Assembly (NCBI GenBank): GCA_003569205.1
Contig: BGOK01000007.1
Span: forward strand, 81,413 to 145,412
Reading direction: 5' to 3'
DNA length: 64,000 nucleotides
DNA from: Verrucomicrobiota bacterium
Lineage (GTDB): Bacteria; Verrucomicrobiota; Verrucomicrobiia; Opitutales; UBA953
Numbering within the stretch: the first letter of the stretch is position 1; every line of letters starts with the position of its first letter. Positions 1 to 9,797 of this stretch are shown here, one piece after another. The notes beneath the pieces were generated by a model. That model was given only the letters and a program-made list of their open reading frames with translations, was not told the DNA's origin and ran no database searches. A program made the translations under genes and the position numbers.

Positions 1-1
1 C

Positions 2-964
2 TTCCTCAAGAAGTCCGATGCTTGGTACGCTTCCGCCGAAGCCAAGGAGACAGCGGCCATCCTCCTTTCCCATCAGGCCGATTCGGGCGGCTGGCCCAAG
101 AACACCGACACGGTAACCAAAGCCTACACGGGCAAGCGTGCGGACCTTCAAGCGACCTTCGACAACGGCGCGACCCTCGACGAACTACGTTTCTTGGCCC
201 GCGTATTCAACGCGACCAAGGCCGAGGCCTATCGCCAAGCCTTCGACCGAGGGCTCGCTCATGTACTGATTGCACAGTACCCGCATGGTGGCTGGCCCCA
301 GTATTATCCGCTCAGTAAGCAGTACCATCGGCACGTGACCTTCAACGACAACTCGATGGTCCGCATCATGGAATTCGTCCGTGAGGTGAAACACGATGCC
401 CGCTATACCTTCGTCGATGCCAAGCAACGCGAGGCTTGCCAAACGGCCTTCGATAAGGGCCTCGCCTGCATCTTGAAATGCCAGATCTTGGTCGACGGTA
501 AGCCGACCGTCTGGTGCGCCCAGCATGACGCTCAAACCTTGCTACCAACACAGGCCCGCTCCTATGAGCTGCCGTCCTTTAGCGGCTCGGAGTCCGTCGG
601 CATCGTACGCCTCCTCATGAGCCTCGACCAGCCCACCCCTGAGGTCAAAGCGTCCATCGAAGCTGCCGTGCAATGGCTCAAGCAACACAAGGTCACCGGG
701 CTTCGCATCGAAACGGTCGATGATTCCAAGAGCCCCAAGGGCAAGGACCGCGTAGTCGTCAAAGACCCAAAGGCCCCTGCCCTCTGGGCCCGCTTCTACG
801 ACCTCAAGACGGGGCAGCCTTACTTCTGCGACCGCGATGGCATTCCCAAGCCAGCGCTGGCCGACATCGGCCACGAGCGTCGCAATGGCTACAGTTGGTA
901 TGGTGAATACGCCCGTGATTTGCTGGAGAAGGATTACCCAAAGTGGAAGCAGGCTAACCCATGA
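2..964 (+). CDS. Pectate lyase, PL10 (PelA/Pel-15E) family, 5'-truncated
   Basis: This is the C-terminal part, about 320 codons, of a secreted pectate lyase. The family cleaves polygalacturonate by beta-elimination outside the cytoplasm. The reading frame is open from base 2, and the true start and signal peptide lie before the window. The frame shows the alpha-toroid pattern of PL10: GGWPKNTD near the start, DNGATLDELRFLA, YPHGGWPQYYPL, VTFNDNSMVRIMEF, WCAQHD, and a C-terminal block RFYDLKTGQPYFCDRDG followed by GYSWYGEYA. The stop codon overlaps the next gene's ATG by four bases (ATGA), so the two are probably translated together. Family assignment is confident; the exact pectin substrate is not known. 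Confidence 0.9.
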   Translation, partial: FLKKSDAWYASAEAKETAAILLSHQADSGGWPKNTDTVTKAYTGKRADLQATFDNGATLDELRFLARVFNATKAEAYRQAFDRGLAHVLIAQYPHGGWPQYYPLSKQYHRHVTFNDNSMVRIMEFVREVKHDARYTFVDAKQREACQTAFDKGLACILKCQILVDGKPTVWCAQHDAQTLLPTQARSYELPSFSGSESVGIVRLLMSLDQPTPEVKASIEAAVQWLKQHKVTGLRIETVDDSKSPKGKDRVVVKDPKAPALWARFYDLKTGQPYFCDRDGIPKPALADIGHERRNGYSWYGEYARDLLEKDYPKWKQANP

Positions 965-1407
965 ATGAAGTAACGCGAAAACGACTCCTGAGCATTGGTG
1001 GGGTCATCCTCTTTATCGTCGTCTATGGCATCGCCCTCAAAGTCAGTGATTACGTAGGCCTTGATACAGTATCCTCTCGTCATGCCAACCTAGCGGCTGC
1101 CCGCCTCGATGGCGTGATTGAACGCGGATGGGTACCCGAACTCCTGCCAGCAGGCAGTAACGACATCTGGGAAACGCATAACCTAGATACGAACACCGGA
1201 GGAGGCGGGTTCCAATTCCCCTCCAACGACCTCGAGGCCTTTAAAAACCAAGCTCGCCAGTTTGCGGGTGCCATCGTGACCGAGCTCCCCGGGAATATGG
1301 TCCGTATCGAATACAGCCGCGACCGCAGCCGTATCGAGCTCTTGCTGGCCCCCTCCCCCCAGGCGAACGCCATGACCGGGGTCTGGAGCATGAAGCCCGT
1401 CCGCTAG
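961..1407 (+). CDS. Hypothetical membrane-anchored protein, 148 aa
   Basis: I do not recognise a named family. The protein has one N-terminal hydrophobic segment (about residues 9-26, GGVILFIVVYGIALKV), so it is probably anchored in the inner membrane with a small soluble domain outside. The soluble part contains GWVPELLP, a THNLDTNTGGG stretch and FQFP. This GWxPxxLP...DxNT pattern resembles small uncharacterised bacterial proteins, but I cannot name one. It overlaps the pectate lyase stop by four bases, which suggests translational coupling. Nothing in the sequence ties it to pectin binding. Confidence 0.75.
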   Translation: MNEVTRKRLLSIGGVILFIVVYGIALKVSDYVGLDTVSSRHANLAAARLDGVIERGWVPELLPAGSNDIWETHNLDTNTGGGGFQFPSNDLEAFKNQARQFAGAIVTELPGNMVRIEYSRDRSRIELLLAPSPQANAMTGVWSMKPVR

Positions 1408-1473
1408 GCCCGAAGGAACCTTCGGCTCGGCTTGCAGTCATCTAGGTTAATCCCCTTAGTGGGGCCTGCCCCG

Positions 1474-4400
1474 ATGTCCCCGCGCCTGTCCACCACCCTT
1501 GGCCTTGCCCTAACTGCCCTCGCGGTCAGTTCTCCGGCCCTCGGGGCGGCGGACGACGCCCTCGCCGAGAAGGCCGTCGCCTTGCTGGAAGCGCGTTGCT
1601 TCAAGTGCCATAGCCACTCCGCCGGTAAGAACAAGGGCGGCCTCGTGATGGATAGTCTCGCCGGCCTAACCACCGGGGGCGACGGCGGCGCTGCCCTGCT
1701 CCCGGGTAATCCACAGAAGAGTCTCTTCCTCCAGAACATCCTGTCGGCCGACCCAGACACGATGATGCCGCCCAAGGGCGAGCGGCTAACCAAAGAAGAG
1801 GTCACGCTGCTGAACACTTGGGTGCAGACGGGCGCTGCCTGGCCCCAGAGCCGCACCAAGGCACCCGTCGCGGGTCGCTACCTCCCAGGCACCATCGGCG
1901 AAAAGGAAAAAGCCTGGTGGGCCTACCAACCAGTCAAACGCCCAGCTCTTCCTGCTGGCCGCGCCGCCAACCCCATCGACCGCTTCCTCGACGCTCGGCT
2001 CGCTCAGGAGGGCCTGACCGCTTCAGGCGATGCCGACCGCGCCGTCCTCATTCGTCGTGTGACCTTTGACGCCACTGGCCTGCCTCCCTCCCCGGAAGAG
2101 GTCACCGCCTTCGTCCAGGACAAGGATCCCCAGGCTTACGAAAAATTGGTCGACCGCCTCCTGGCGTCCCCAGCCTACGGCCAGCGGATGGCCCGCGCCT
2201 GGCTCGACCTGGTCCGCTACGCCGACAGCGACGGCTTCCGCATCGACGACTTCCGACCGACCGCTTGGCGCTACCGTGACTACGTCATCAAGGCCTATAA
2301 CCAGAACAAGCCCTACGACCGCTTCATCCAGGAGCAACTCGCCGGCGACGAGCTCTTCCCCGGCGACCCCGACGCCCTCACGGCCCTCGGCTACCTCCGG
2401 CACTGGATTTACGAATACAACAACCGCGACGTCCGCGGGCAGTGGGAAAATGTCCTGAACGATGTTACGGATACGACCGGGGATGTGTTCCTCGGCGCCG
2501 GGATGCAGTGCGCCCGCTGCCACGATCATAAGTTCGACCCCATCCTGCAACGCGACTACTACGCACTCCGCAGTTTCTTCAATAACACCGTACCCATCGA
2601 GGATCGGATTGCTTGGACGGAGCAAGCCGCCACCGCTTATACTCGTCAGCTAGCCACATGGGAACAGGCCACCGAGGCGATCCGCACCGAGATCGCCGGG
2701 TTAGAGAAAAAATACCGCGTGACCGCGACCAAGAAGGCCACCGAAATATTCCCCGATGACGTTCAGGCGATGATTCAAAAGCCAGCGGCGCAACGCACGC
2801 CCTACGAGCAACAGGTCGCATCCCTCGCCTGGCGCCAGGTCGATTATGAATACGGTCGTCTCAACCAGTTCATCAAGGGAGCGGACAGCGTCAAGCACGC
2901 CGACCTAAAGCGCCAGTTGGCCGAACACGATAAGCTCAAGCCGGCCGAGCCGCCGTTCGTGCTGTCCGTTCGCGAGACGGGTGCCCAAGGCCTTGACGCC
3001 GTCATCCCCAAGAAGAACACCGTGGTCCCGCCCGCCTTCCTCACCGTCCTCAGTGGCCAGTACCCAGCAGAGTCTGCCAAGATCACCCCCACCGCCGACG
3101 GGACCAGCACTGGCCGCCGCACGGCACTCGCCCGCTGGCTAACCGAAAAGTCGAACCCCTTCACCGCGCGTCTCGCGATGAATCGTCTCTGGCAACTTAA
3201 TTTCCGACGTGGGCTCACGCCCTACGCGAGCGACTTCGGACGCTTGGGTGAACCGCCTTCGCATCCGGAGCTGCTGGATTGGCTCGCCGCCGAATTCATG
3301 GACAAGGGCTGGGATCAGAAAGCCCTGCACCGACTGATTCTCACGAGCGCGGCCTATCGTCGGTCCTCCTTCCACCCCGCCCCCCAGCCAGGCCAGCTTA
3401 AGGATCCGCAGAACGCACTGCTCTGGCGCTTCCAACCGCAGCGCCTGGAGTCAGAACAAATCCGCGATGCTATCTTCGCCGCCTGTGGCGACCTGAAGAC
3501 CGACAAGCAAGGCGGGCCGAGCGTGGTCTATGGCGAGCCCACCCGTAGTATTTTTACGCGTATCATGCGTAACAACCGCGATCCCCTCGCCGACGTCTTC
3601 GATGCGCCCCAATGGTTTAATAGCACGTCCTCACGCGATGTGACCACGACGCCGATTCAATCGCTACTGCTGCTCAATAGCCCCTTCATGCTGAAACGCG
3701 GGGAAGCCCTCGCCGACCGCCTAACCAAGGAAGCCCCAGGCGACGAGGCCGCCCAGGTCCGCCGGCTCTATCAAGTGCTCTTCGCTCGTCTGCCTTCTAC
3801 CCAGGAAGCCACGCAAGCGACCAAGTTCCTCCAGGAGGTCCGGGCACAGAAACCCACCGTGGCCGTGACCGCCGCCTTGGCTAATGATTTCCAGCCGGAG
3901 AAAGTCCCCTTCCGTGATGGTCAAGGCGCCCACCTTGAGGCGAGTCACCGCAAGCCATTCCTCGCACCGGGCGTGACCGCAGCCGACCTCGCGCGTGGTT
4001 TCACCATGGAAGCCGTCATCTTGCCACGCACCGTCAGCGAGGCGGGTTCGGTCCGCGTCATCGCCGCGCAGGTCGGTAAGGGTAAGACCGATGGCTACTG
4101 GCAATTAGGCGTCACCGGCCTGAAGTCACGGCGCGCCCCGCAAGTGCTCGTGCTCCAAGCCTTCGGCCCTCTGCTCGACGACGCCTTCGGCGAAGCTGTC
4201 CATTTCTCCAACCTACGGATTGAGATGAATAAGCCCTATTACGTCTCCGCGGCCGTGCGCTATGCAGACAAAAAAGGGCCTGGCGAAGTCACCTTCACCC
4301 TCAAGGACCTCGCCAATGACGACGAACCACTGCTCCATGACCGCGTGACCACGAGCCTCACCGGTGTGCGGACCGCCACCCAGCCGATTCAACTCGGCGG

Positions 4401-4692
4401 CAAGGGTGCTGATAACGAGAGTTCTTTCCACGGCGTCATCGATGAACTGCGCCTCAGTACTGGCGTATTGAACGATCAGGCCCTGCTCTACACGAACGAA
4501 GACCAGCGACCCGACACCCTCGGCTTCTGGCGCTTCGAGAATAAGAGCGGGACCCTCCGGGATTCTTCTGGCCAGGGCCGCGACCTCACCGTCACTACCG
4601 TCGCAACACCCACCGCGAAGGGCGGCGCCACGCCACTGGCGGCGCTCTGCCACGCTCTCCTTAACTCCTCTGAATTCCTCTACGTCGAATGA
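1474..4692 (+). CDS. Secreted PSCyt1-DUF1549-DUF1553-LamG protein (PSD1 family)
   Basis: Large secreted protein of the type expanded in Planctomycetes and Verrucomicrobia. An upstream in-frame ATG at 1432 exists, but the ATG at 1474 directly precedes a good signal peptide (LALTALAVSSPALGA), so I chose 1474. A haem-binding CFKCH motif lies at residues 42-46 in the PSCyt1 (planctomycete cytochrome C) domain. DUF1549 follows at about 140-350 with a second CxxCH (CARCH, residues 346-350), then DUF1553 (about 530-780), then a C-terminal LamG/concanavalin-like domain (about 820-1050). The function is unknown; the domains suggest a periplasmic c-type cytochrome that handles carbohydrate. It overlaps the downstream DUF1501 gene by four bases, the usual pairing for this family. 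Confidence 0.9.
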   Translation: MSPRLSTTLGLALTALAVSSPALGAADDALAEKAVALLEARCFKCHSHSAGKNKGGLVMDSLAGLTTGGDGGAALLPGNPQKSLFLQNILSADPDTMMPPKGERLTKEEVTLLNTWVQTGAAWPQSRTKAPVAGRYLPGTIGEKEKAWWAYQPVKRPALPAGRAANPIDRFLDARLAQEGLTASGDADRAVLIRRVTFDATGLPPSPEEVTAFVQDKDPQAYEKLVDRLLASPAYGQRMARAWLDLVRYADSDGFRIDDFRPTAWRYRDYVIKAYNQNKPYDRFIQEQLAGDELFPGDPDALTALGYLRHWIYEYNNRDVRGQWENVLNDVTDTTGDVFLGAGMQCARCHDHKFDPILQRDYYALRSFFNNTVPIEDRIAWTEQAATAYTRQLATWEQATEAIRTEIAGLEKKYRVTATKKATEIFPDDVQAMIQKPAAQRTPYEQQVASLAWRQVDYEYGRLNQFIKGADSVKHADLKRQLAEHDKLKPAEPPFVLSVRETGAQGLDAVIPKKNTVVPPAFLTVLSGQYPAESAKITPTADGTSTGRRTALARWLTEKSNPFTARLAMNRLWQLNFRRGLTPYASDFGRLGEPPSHPELLDWLAAEFMDKGWDQKALHRLILTSAAYRRSSFHPAPQPGQLKDPQNALLWRFQPQRLESEQIRDAIFAACGDLKTDKQGGPSVVYGEPTRSIFTRIMRNNRDPLADVFDAPQWFNSTSSRDVTTTPIQSLLLLNSPFMLKRGEALADRLTKEAPGDEAAQVRRLYQVLFARLPSTQEATQATKFLQEVRAQKPTVAVTAALANDFQPEKVPFRDGQGAHLEASHRKPFLAPGVTAADLARGFTMEAVILPRTVSEAGSVRVIAAQVGKGKTDGYWQLGVTGLKSRRAPQVLVLQAFGPLLDDAFGEAVHFSNLRIEMNKPYYVSAAVRYADKKGPGEVTFTLKDLANDDEPLLHDRVTTSLTGVRTATQPIQLGGKGADNESSFHGVIDELRLSTGVLNDQALLYTNEDQRPDTLGFWRFENKSGTLRDSSGQGRDLTVTTVATPTAKGGATPLAALCHALLNSSEFLYVE

Positions 4693-6119
4693 ACGACCCA
4701 CGCTGCCATCGGATTGAATCGAGTACGTCTCGACGTGACTTCCTTTTTAGTGCCGGTCTCGGACTCGGTGCCATGGCCTTCAGCGACCTGCTGGCCAAGG
4801 AGATTGTCGTGCCCGCCGCAGGAACGCCCCTGCAACCCGGGGTCGGTCAGATCAAACCCCGCGCCAAGAGCGTCATCTTCCTCTTCATGGAAGGCGGTCC
4901 TTCCCAGATGGACCTCTACGACCCGAAGCCGCTGCTCAATAAGCTCTCGGGGCAGCGCCTGCCAGAAAGCTTTGGTTCGGTCATCACGGCGATGGGTGAA
5001 TCCAAGTCGCCACTGCTAGCCTCCAAACGCGCGTGGAAGCAGCATGGCCAATCTGCCCAGTGGTTCTCCGACTGGATTCCGCACATCGCCTCCTGCTCCG
5101 ACGACCTCGCCGTTATCCGTTCGTGCAAGGCCGACGGCATCAATCACTCGGCGGGCGTCTGCCAGATGAATACTGGCTCAATCCTCGCGGGTAAGCCGTC
5201 GCTGGGCTCGTGGATTAACTACGGGATCGGCTCCGAGAACAGTAATCTACCGGCGTTCATCGTCATGCAGGACAACCAGAGCACGGTCATCAACGGACCG
5301 CGCAACTGGGGCGCGGGGTTCATGCCCGCGGGCTACCAAGGCGTCCGCATCACGGGCGGCTCCGAGCCCATCCCGAACCTCAATACCCCGGAAGCCGTCA
5401 GCGCTGACCTACAGAAATCAAAGCTCCAGTTAATCCACAGCGTTAACAAGGACTTCGCCGCCCGCTACCCGGACCGCTCTGAACTCGGTGCCCGCCTGGC
5501 GAGCTACGAGATGGCCGCGCGCATGCAGGCCGAGGCCCCCGGCGTGGTCGACCTAACTGGCGAGACGGAAGCGACCCGCAAGCTCTACGGCCTCGATGAC
5601 AAGACGACCGAAGGTATGGGCCGACTGTGCCTGCTCTCTCGCCGTATGGTGGAACAAGGCGTGCGCTTCGTGCAAATCTACCACGGTGCCGGCTCCAAGT
5701 GGGATGCCCACGCCAAGATTGAATCCAACCACGCCGGCCTCTGCGCCTCGATGGATAAACCTGTCGCGGGCCTGCTTAAGGACCTCAAGTCACGCGGTCT
5801 GCTCGAAGACACCCTCGTCGTCTGGGGCGGTGAATTCGGCCGCACGCCGATGTCCGAGAAAGGCGATGGGCGCGACCACAACCCCACTGGCTTTACGATG
5901 TGGATGGCCGGCGGCGGCGTCAAAGGTGGCCAGACCATCGGCAGCACCGACGATCTCGGCCTGCGCGCGGTCGACACGCCCCTGCATGTACACGACCTGC
6001 ATGCGACCATCCTCTGGTTGCTCGGTATCGATAATATGGGCCTCACCTACCGTTACAAAGGCCGCCCGGAACGCCCGACCCAAAACGAGGGCGAGCCGTA
6101 TAAGAAGATTGTCGGGTAA
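4689..6119 (+). CDS. DUF1501 domain protein with Tat signal
   Basis: 476-residue DUF1501 protein, a family related to the alkaline phosphatase/sulfatase fold and almost always encoded next to DUF1549/DUF1553 proteins. The N-terminus carries a twin-arginine-type signal (SRRDFLFSAGLGLGAMAF), so it is probably exported folded. Typical blocks are FLFMEGGPSQMDLYDPKP, the central HSAGVCQMNTG, and the C-terminal VVWGGEFGRTP followed by GRDHNPTGFTMWMAGGGVKGG. The gene overlaps the PSD1 gene by four bases and is the last gene of this unit. Its biochemical activity is not established for the family. A repeat-bearing spacer follows immediately. Confidence 0.92.
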   Translation: MNDPRCHRIESSTSRRDFLFSAGLGLGAMAFSDLLAKEIVVPAAGTPLQPGVGQIKPRAKSVIFLFMEGGPSQMDLYDPKPLLNKLSGQRLPESFGSVITAMGESKSPLLASKRAWKQHGQSAQWFSDWIPHIASCSDDLAVIRSCKADGINHSAGVCQMNTGSILAGKPSLGSWINYGIGSENSNLPAFIVMQDNQSTVINGPRNWGAGFMPAGYQGVRITGGSEPIPNLNTPEAVSADLQKSKLQLIHSVNKDFAARYPDRSELGARLASYEMAARMQAEAPGVVDLTGETEATRKLYGLDDKTTEGMGRLCLLSRRMVEQGVRFVQIYHGAGSKWDAHAKIESNHAGLCASMDKPVAGLLKDLKSRGLLEDTLVVWGGEFGRTPMSEKGDGRDHNPTGFTMWMAGGGVKGGQTIGSTDDLGLRAVDTPLHVHDLHATILWLLGIDNMGLTYRYKGRPERPTQNEGEPYKKIVG

Positions 6120-6341
6120 GAAGAAGCGAGGGGCCGACTAGATACAGTGCAAAGGTGCAAACGTGGAAAGGTGCACAGGTGAAGACACGAGGGTACTGGT
6201 TGGCTGGAGTATGGCTGGCTAGGGGTTGTGTGGCGGCTTCGCCGCCATCCATCTTTCGGTTCCCCATTTACCTCCCCTAGCAGCACCTTACCTCGGGCAG
6301 GGACAGTGCCACGTGCTGTGCCACGATCCCGACCCTACCCG
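6120..6341. repeat. Intergenic spacer with G-rich repeat cassette and palindromic module
   Basis: This 222-bp spacer between convergent genes holds no gene. From about 6144 to 6250 it carries the G-rich cassette (GTGCAAAGG-type units, then TTGGCTGGAGTATGG, then a GGCGGCTTCGCCGCC hairpin) also found near 14765, 19999 and 28890. From about 6291 to 6340 it carries a palindromic module that reads from the minus strand as a GTAGGG-type hairpin. The hairpins could act as bidirectional terminators for the two converging genes, but no U-tract is seen. Confidence 0.7.
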
Positions 6342-7736
6342 TTACCAGGTATAGCGAATGGTGTAGGTGACCGTCTTCTCTTCGTCGGGCTTGAGCGGGA
6401 CGCGGAATTCAAGGGTCGTGGCGTCCTTCTTCTCATGCGGCTGACTCTGGGCGGTGAGCGTCCAGTTGCCGCCACGGGTCGCATGCTCGAGCACGCGGAT
6501 CTCGACGGGCTCCTTCTTGTGATTGCGTAACTTGATCTCGAAAGTCTGGGTCGCGACGCGATTGGCACCGTCTTCGGACGAGTTGGTCATGCGACGCTCG
6601 CCGACGAGGTCGAAGCTATTACCGGTGAGCACGCGAATTACCTCGTCCTTCGGGGTGTGGTCGATCCGGTTCTCGCCCACGAACTCGAGCTGACGGTCAG
6701 CATCCTGAGAATAAAAGCGAACCTTACCCTTCGGCAGGGCGATGCCGAGTTTGTTAGCCTCAGAGTTCTTGAACTCGCGATAGACCTGCACCTTGCCGGG
6801 CGCGGAGACGCCACGACGATTATATTGCTGGGCGCCTTCAAAGACATAGACCCGCTCGGCCTTCACGCCCGTGGCGCGTACGAACTCAACCTGCTTGATC
6901 TCTTTGTCCCGCAAGGTGGCGGGGTTGCCGAGCGTGTAGAGGTGAAATTCGTCAAACGACTTCTCAGTGACAACCTTGGCTGCGCCTCTGGCCATACCAT
7001 CCGCCATCATCATAGGTACCGCTTCCGGGTATTCCGGCTGCGCGCGGTTCACATCGCCAGCCATGAGTTTGATCTTGGCTTCATTGAAGGTCATGCCGCT
7101 CTGGTTATTCATCGTGACCCAGCCAACGACGTCCACGATGTCACTCTTCTCGGTGGCAACGAGGTTGTAGCTGGCCTCCCAAGTGAAACCACGGCTGAGA
7201 TAGGCGACCTCGGCGGCAATCTTACCGGATGAGGCGGAGTTGAGTTTCCAATTCAACGTGGGCTTGAGGACGTTGTCATTACCGAGCGACGGGAAGATTG
7301 GTTCGCCAGGGAGCGAGAACTGCAACTTGCCGTCGACCTCGATGATGGGCTCGACGAAGTTGCCGCCCGGAACAAACCCGCTACGCACGACCTTACCCAT
7401 GACGACGCGGTCGGGCTTATTGACTTCGCGGCGATTGAACTCGAGGGTCTTGCCTTCGAAGAGCGATAGCAGCATCGCCTGCGTGACGGGGTCGTTTCGG
7501 TAGGACTGCTCGAGGATCTGGAACTCGGCCTTGCCCGCGATGTCGCGCAGGATGACGGAGTCGGCTTCGACCTGCGCGGTGGCGCCGGCGAAGGAGACCT
7601 GATTGACGCCAGACTTGAGATCAATCGGCAGCGTCTCACGCACCACGGCGTAACCGCCATTGTAGATTGTGAGCGCCGGATCGGCGGCGAAGGAGACGGA
7701 AGCAGCGGCCAGCAGGAGGAGCGTGGGGAGTTTCAT
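6342..7736 (-). CDS. Secreted DUF4139 domain protein
   Basis: 464-residue protein with a clear signal peptide (MKLPTLLLLAAASVSFAA). The rest resembles DUF4139 proteins: an N-terminal region with TIYNGGYAVVRETLPIDL, a central strand-rich domain with ISGN-like spacing around WKLNS and YLSRGFTWEASYNLVA, and a C-terminal beta domain ending KPDEEKTVTYTIRYTW. The segment SYNLVATEKSDIVDVVGWV, followed by a MTFNEAKIKLMAGDVN block, is typical of DUF4139. The biochemical role of the family is unknown. The gene stands alone, convergent with the DUF1501 gene and divergent from the sugar cluster. Confidence 0.85.
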   Translation of the reverse strand: MKLPTLLLLAAASVSFAADPALTIYNGGYAVVRETLPIDLKSGVNQVSFAGATAQVEADSVILRDIAGKAEFQILEQSYRNDPVTQAMLLSLFEGKTLEFNRREVNKPDRVVMGKVVRSGFVPGGNFVEPIIEVDGKLQFSLPGEPIFPSLGNDNVLKPTLNWKLNSASSGKIAAEVAYLSRGFTWEASYNLVATEKSDIVDVVGWVTMNNQSGMTFNEAKIKLMAGDVNRAQPEYPEAVPMMMADGMARGAAKVVTEKSFDEFHLYTLGNPATLRDKEIKQVEFVRATGVKAERVYVFEGAQQYNRRGVSAPGKVQVYREFKNSEANKLGIALPKGKVRFYSQDADRQLEFVGENRIDHTPKDEVIRVLTGNSFDLVGERRMTNSSEDGANRVATQTFEIKLRNHKKEPVEIRVLEHATRGGNWTLTAQSQPHEKKDATTLEFRVPLKPDEEKTVTYTIRYTW

Positions 7737-7861
7737 GGGGTTAGGGAAATTCTGGGTATCGGAGGGACCTTTCCGATATTAATAAGCGAAGCAGGCACAG
7801 CCATCTGTCTAGAAGGTCACCTGTCGGAAGCGGTAGGGCCGTAACTCGCCCCCTTTCCCCC

Positions 7862-7891
7862 TTGAACATTACCCCCGCTTTCGTGTCCTAA
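7862..7891 (+). promoter_or_regulatory. Sigma70-like promoter for the sugar cluster
   Basis: TTGAAC (7862-7867) is followed by an 18-bp spacer and TCCTAA (7886-7891), with the start codon ten bases downstream. The same sequence, including much of the spacer (CCCGCTT, CGTGTCCTAAAG), recurs before 14941, and the same layout with TATAAA recurs before 49290. The repeated architecture supports a promoter; the start site has not been measured. Confidence 0.55.
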
Positions 7892-7901
7892 AGGTCGCCC
7901 C

Positions 7902-8945
7902 ATGACCACCCCCGTCACGTATCGATTCTCTTTCGGCCCCTGGAACATCAGCGAGGGCGGCGACCCGTTCGGCGGCGAGGTCCGTAAGGCCTTCCCCCAC
8001 GAGGAGAAGTTCGCCCTCTACCGCCCCCTCGGCTTCGAAGGCGTGCAGTTCCACGACGACGATGTCGTCCCAGGCATGGACGGCCTTAAGCCCGACCAAA
8101 TCCAGCAAAAGGCGACCGAGGTAAAGGCGATGCTCGCCAACCAAGGCCTGACCCCGGAGTTCGTCGCCCCACGTCTGTGGTTCGCCGACCAGACGGTCGA
8201 TGGTGCCTACACTTCCAATAGCGCGTCTGATCGCGCCTACGCTTGGGATCGCACCAAGAAGTGCATCGATATCGCCAACGCCGTCGGCTCCAAGGCCATC
8301 GTGCTCTGGCTCGCCCGCGAAGGCACGTACATCCGCGAAGCGAAGGATGCCAAACTCGCCTACCAGCGCTTGCTCGAAACGGTCAACGCGATGCTCGACT
8401 ACGACCAGAACATCGAGATCTGGATCGAGCCGAAGCCGAATGAGCCGACCGACCAAGCCTACGTACCGACCATCGGTCATGCCCTCACCCTCTCCTACGC
8501 CTCCAAGGACCATAAGCGCGTTAAGGGTCTCATCGAATCCGCCCACGCCATGCTCGCGGGGCTTGATGCCAGTGATGAGATGGCCTTCGCCCTCGCCCAT
8601 GACAAACTCGCAAGCGTCCACCTGAACGACCAGAACGGACTGAAATACGACCAGGACAAGAACTTCGGCGGTGCCAACCTTCGCGCCGCCTTCAACCAGG
8701 TCCGCGTCCTCGAGGAATCTGGCTACGGCCGCCGCGGCGAATTCATCGGCCTAGACGTCAAGGCCATCCGCACCCAACGCGGCAGCCCGGTCACCGACCA
8801 CCTCAAGAATAGCCGCGAGCTGTTCCTTGCGCTCGTGGCCAAGGTGCGCTCGGTCGATCAAAAGCTCATCCAACAGTATCGCGACGCCCGTGACTACGAA
8901 GCACTCGAGCTCTATATCCTAAAGCACCTCATGGGACTAAGCTAA
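7902..8945 (+). CDS. Xylose-isomerase-like sugar isomerase (TIM barrel)
   Basis: 347-residue TIM-barrel protein that follows class I (actinobacterial-type) xylose isomerase closely by memory: FHDDDVVP carries the catalytic His/Asp, IWIEPKPNEP the metal-ligand Glu and Lys, GLKYDQD the Asp pair, and a later LDVKAIRTQ the last Asp. One difference stands out: the strand that reads HIDLNGQ in xylose isomerases reads SVHLNDQ here, so the metal-ligand Asp is replaced by His, as in L-rhamnose isomerases of the Pseudomonas stutzeri type and related epimerases. It probably interconverts an aldose and a ketose, but not necessarily xylose. It opens a cluster with an aldolase, GlcDF, an oxidoreductase and a sugar kinase. 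Confidence 0.85.
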   Translation: MTTPVTYRFSFGPWNISEGGDPFGGEVRKAFPHEEKFALYRPLGFEGVQFHDDDVVPGMDGLKPDQIQQKATEVKAMLANQGLTPEFVAPRLWFADQTVDGAYTSNSASDRAYAWDRTKKCIDIANAVGSKAIVLWLAREGTYIREAKDAKLAYQRLLETVNAMLDYDQNIEIWIEPKPNEPTDQAYVPTIGHALTLSYASKDHKRVKGLIESAHAMLAGLDASDEMAFALAHDKLASVHLNDQNGLKYDQDKNFGGANLRAAFNQVRVLEESGYGRRGEFIGLDVKAIRTQRGSPVTDHLKNSRELFLALVAKVRSVDQKLIQQYRDARDYEALELYILKHLMGLS

Positions 8946-8963
8946 GTCCCTACCCAATCCCTC

Positions 8964-9790
8964 ATGAAGCAGTATCGCCTCAACCGCCTCTTCAACGCCT
9001 CGTCTAAGCGCTGCTTCGACGTCGCCGTCGACCACGGATTCTTCAACCAGCCCGGCTTCCTGCAGGGCATCGAGGACATGCGCCAAGTCGTGGCGACGCT
9101 CGTCGACGCCGGCCCTGACGCCATTCAGCTCACGGTCGGTCAGGCCCGCCACCTGCAGTCCATCCCGGGCAAGCAGAAGCCGGCCCTCGTCCTCCGCACC
9201 GACACCGCCAATGTTTACGGCAAGGAACTCCCCGACACGGCGTTTAGCTTGATGATTGAAGAGACGATGCTCCAAGCCGTTCGCCTCGATGCCGCCTGTG
9301 TTTGCGTGAACCTTTTCCAGATTCCAGGCGCACCCGACGTCACCGCGCAGTGCATGGAGAATATTCTCAAACTGAAGCCGCAGGCTGATTACTACGGCAT
9401 GCCGATGATGGTCGAGCCGCTCGTCTTTCAGCCGAACGCGATCGCGGGCGGCTACATGGTCGATGGCGACCTCACAAAGATTCTGCACTTGGTCCGCCAA
9501 GCGGTCGAACTCGGTGCCGACGTGATCAAAGCCGATCCGACCGACGACGTCTCGCAATACCACAAGGTCATCGAAATCGCCTCGGGTATTCCGGTCCTGG
9601 TCCGCGGCGGTGGCCGCGTGAGCGATAAGGAAATCCTCGTCCGCACCGAAGGGCTCCTCAAACAGGGCGCCTCGGGCATCGTCTACGGCCGTAATGTCAT
9701 CCAGCACCCGAACCCCGCGGCATCACGCAGGCACTCATGGCGATGGTGCACCGCAACGTGTCGGTCGACGAAGCCCTGAAGCTGATCTGA
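8964..9790 (+). CDS. Class I (DhnA/LsrF-type) aldolase, frameshifted near the 3' end
   Basis: About 275 residues once one base is restored. The protein belongs to the DhnA/DeoC-LacD class I aldolase group: FDVAVDHGFF at the N-terminus, a probable Schiff-base Lys in GADVIKADPTDD, and the phosphate-binding GGGRVSD and GIVYGRNVIQHPNP blocks. After HPNPA the frame turns to nonsense and stops at 9779. One extra G in the GG run at about 9718-9720 restores ITQALMAMVHRNVSVDEAL and a stop at 9790. A sequencing indel is the simplest reading. It starts 18 bases after the isomerase and probably cleaves a phosphorylated ketose; the substrate is not evident. Confidence 0.82.
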
Positions 9791-9797
9791 GCAGACC

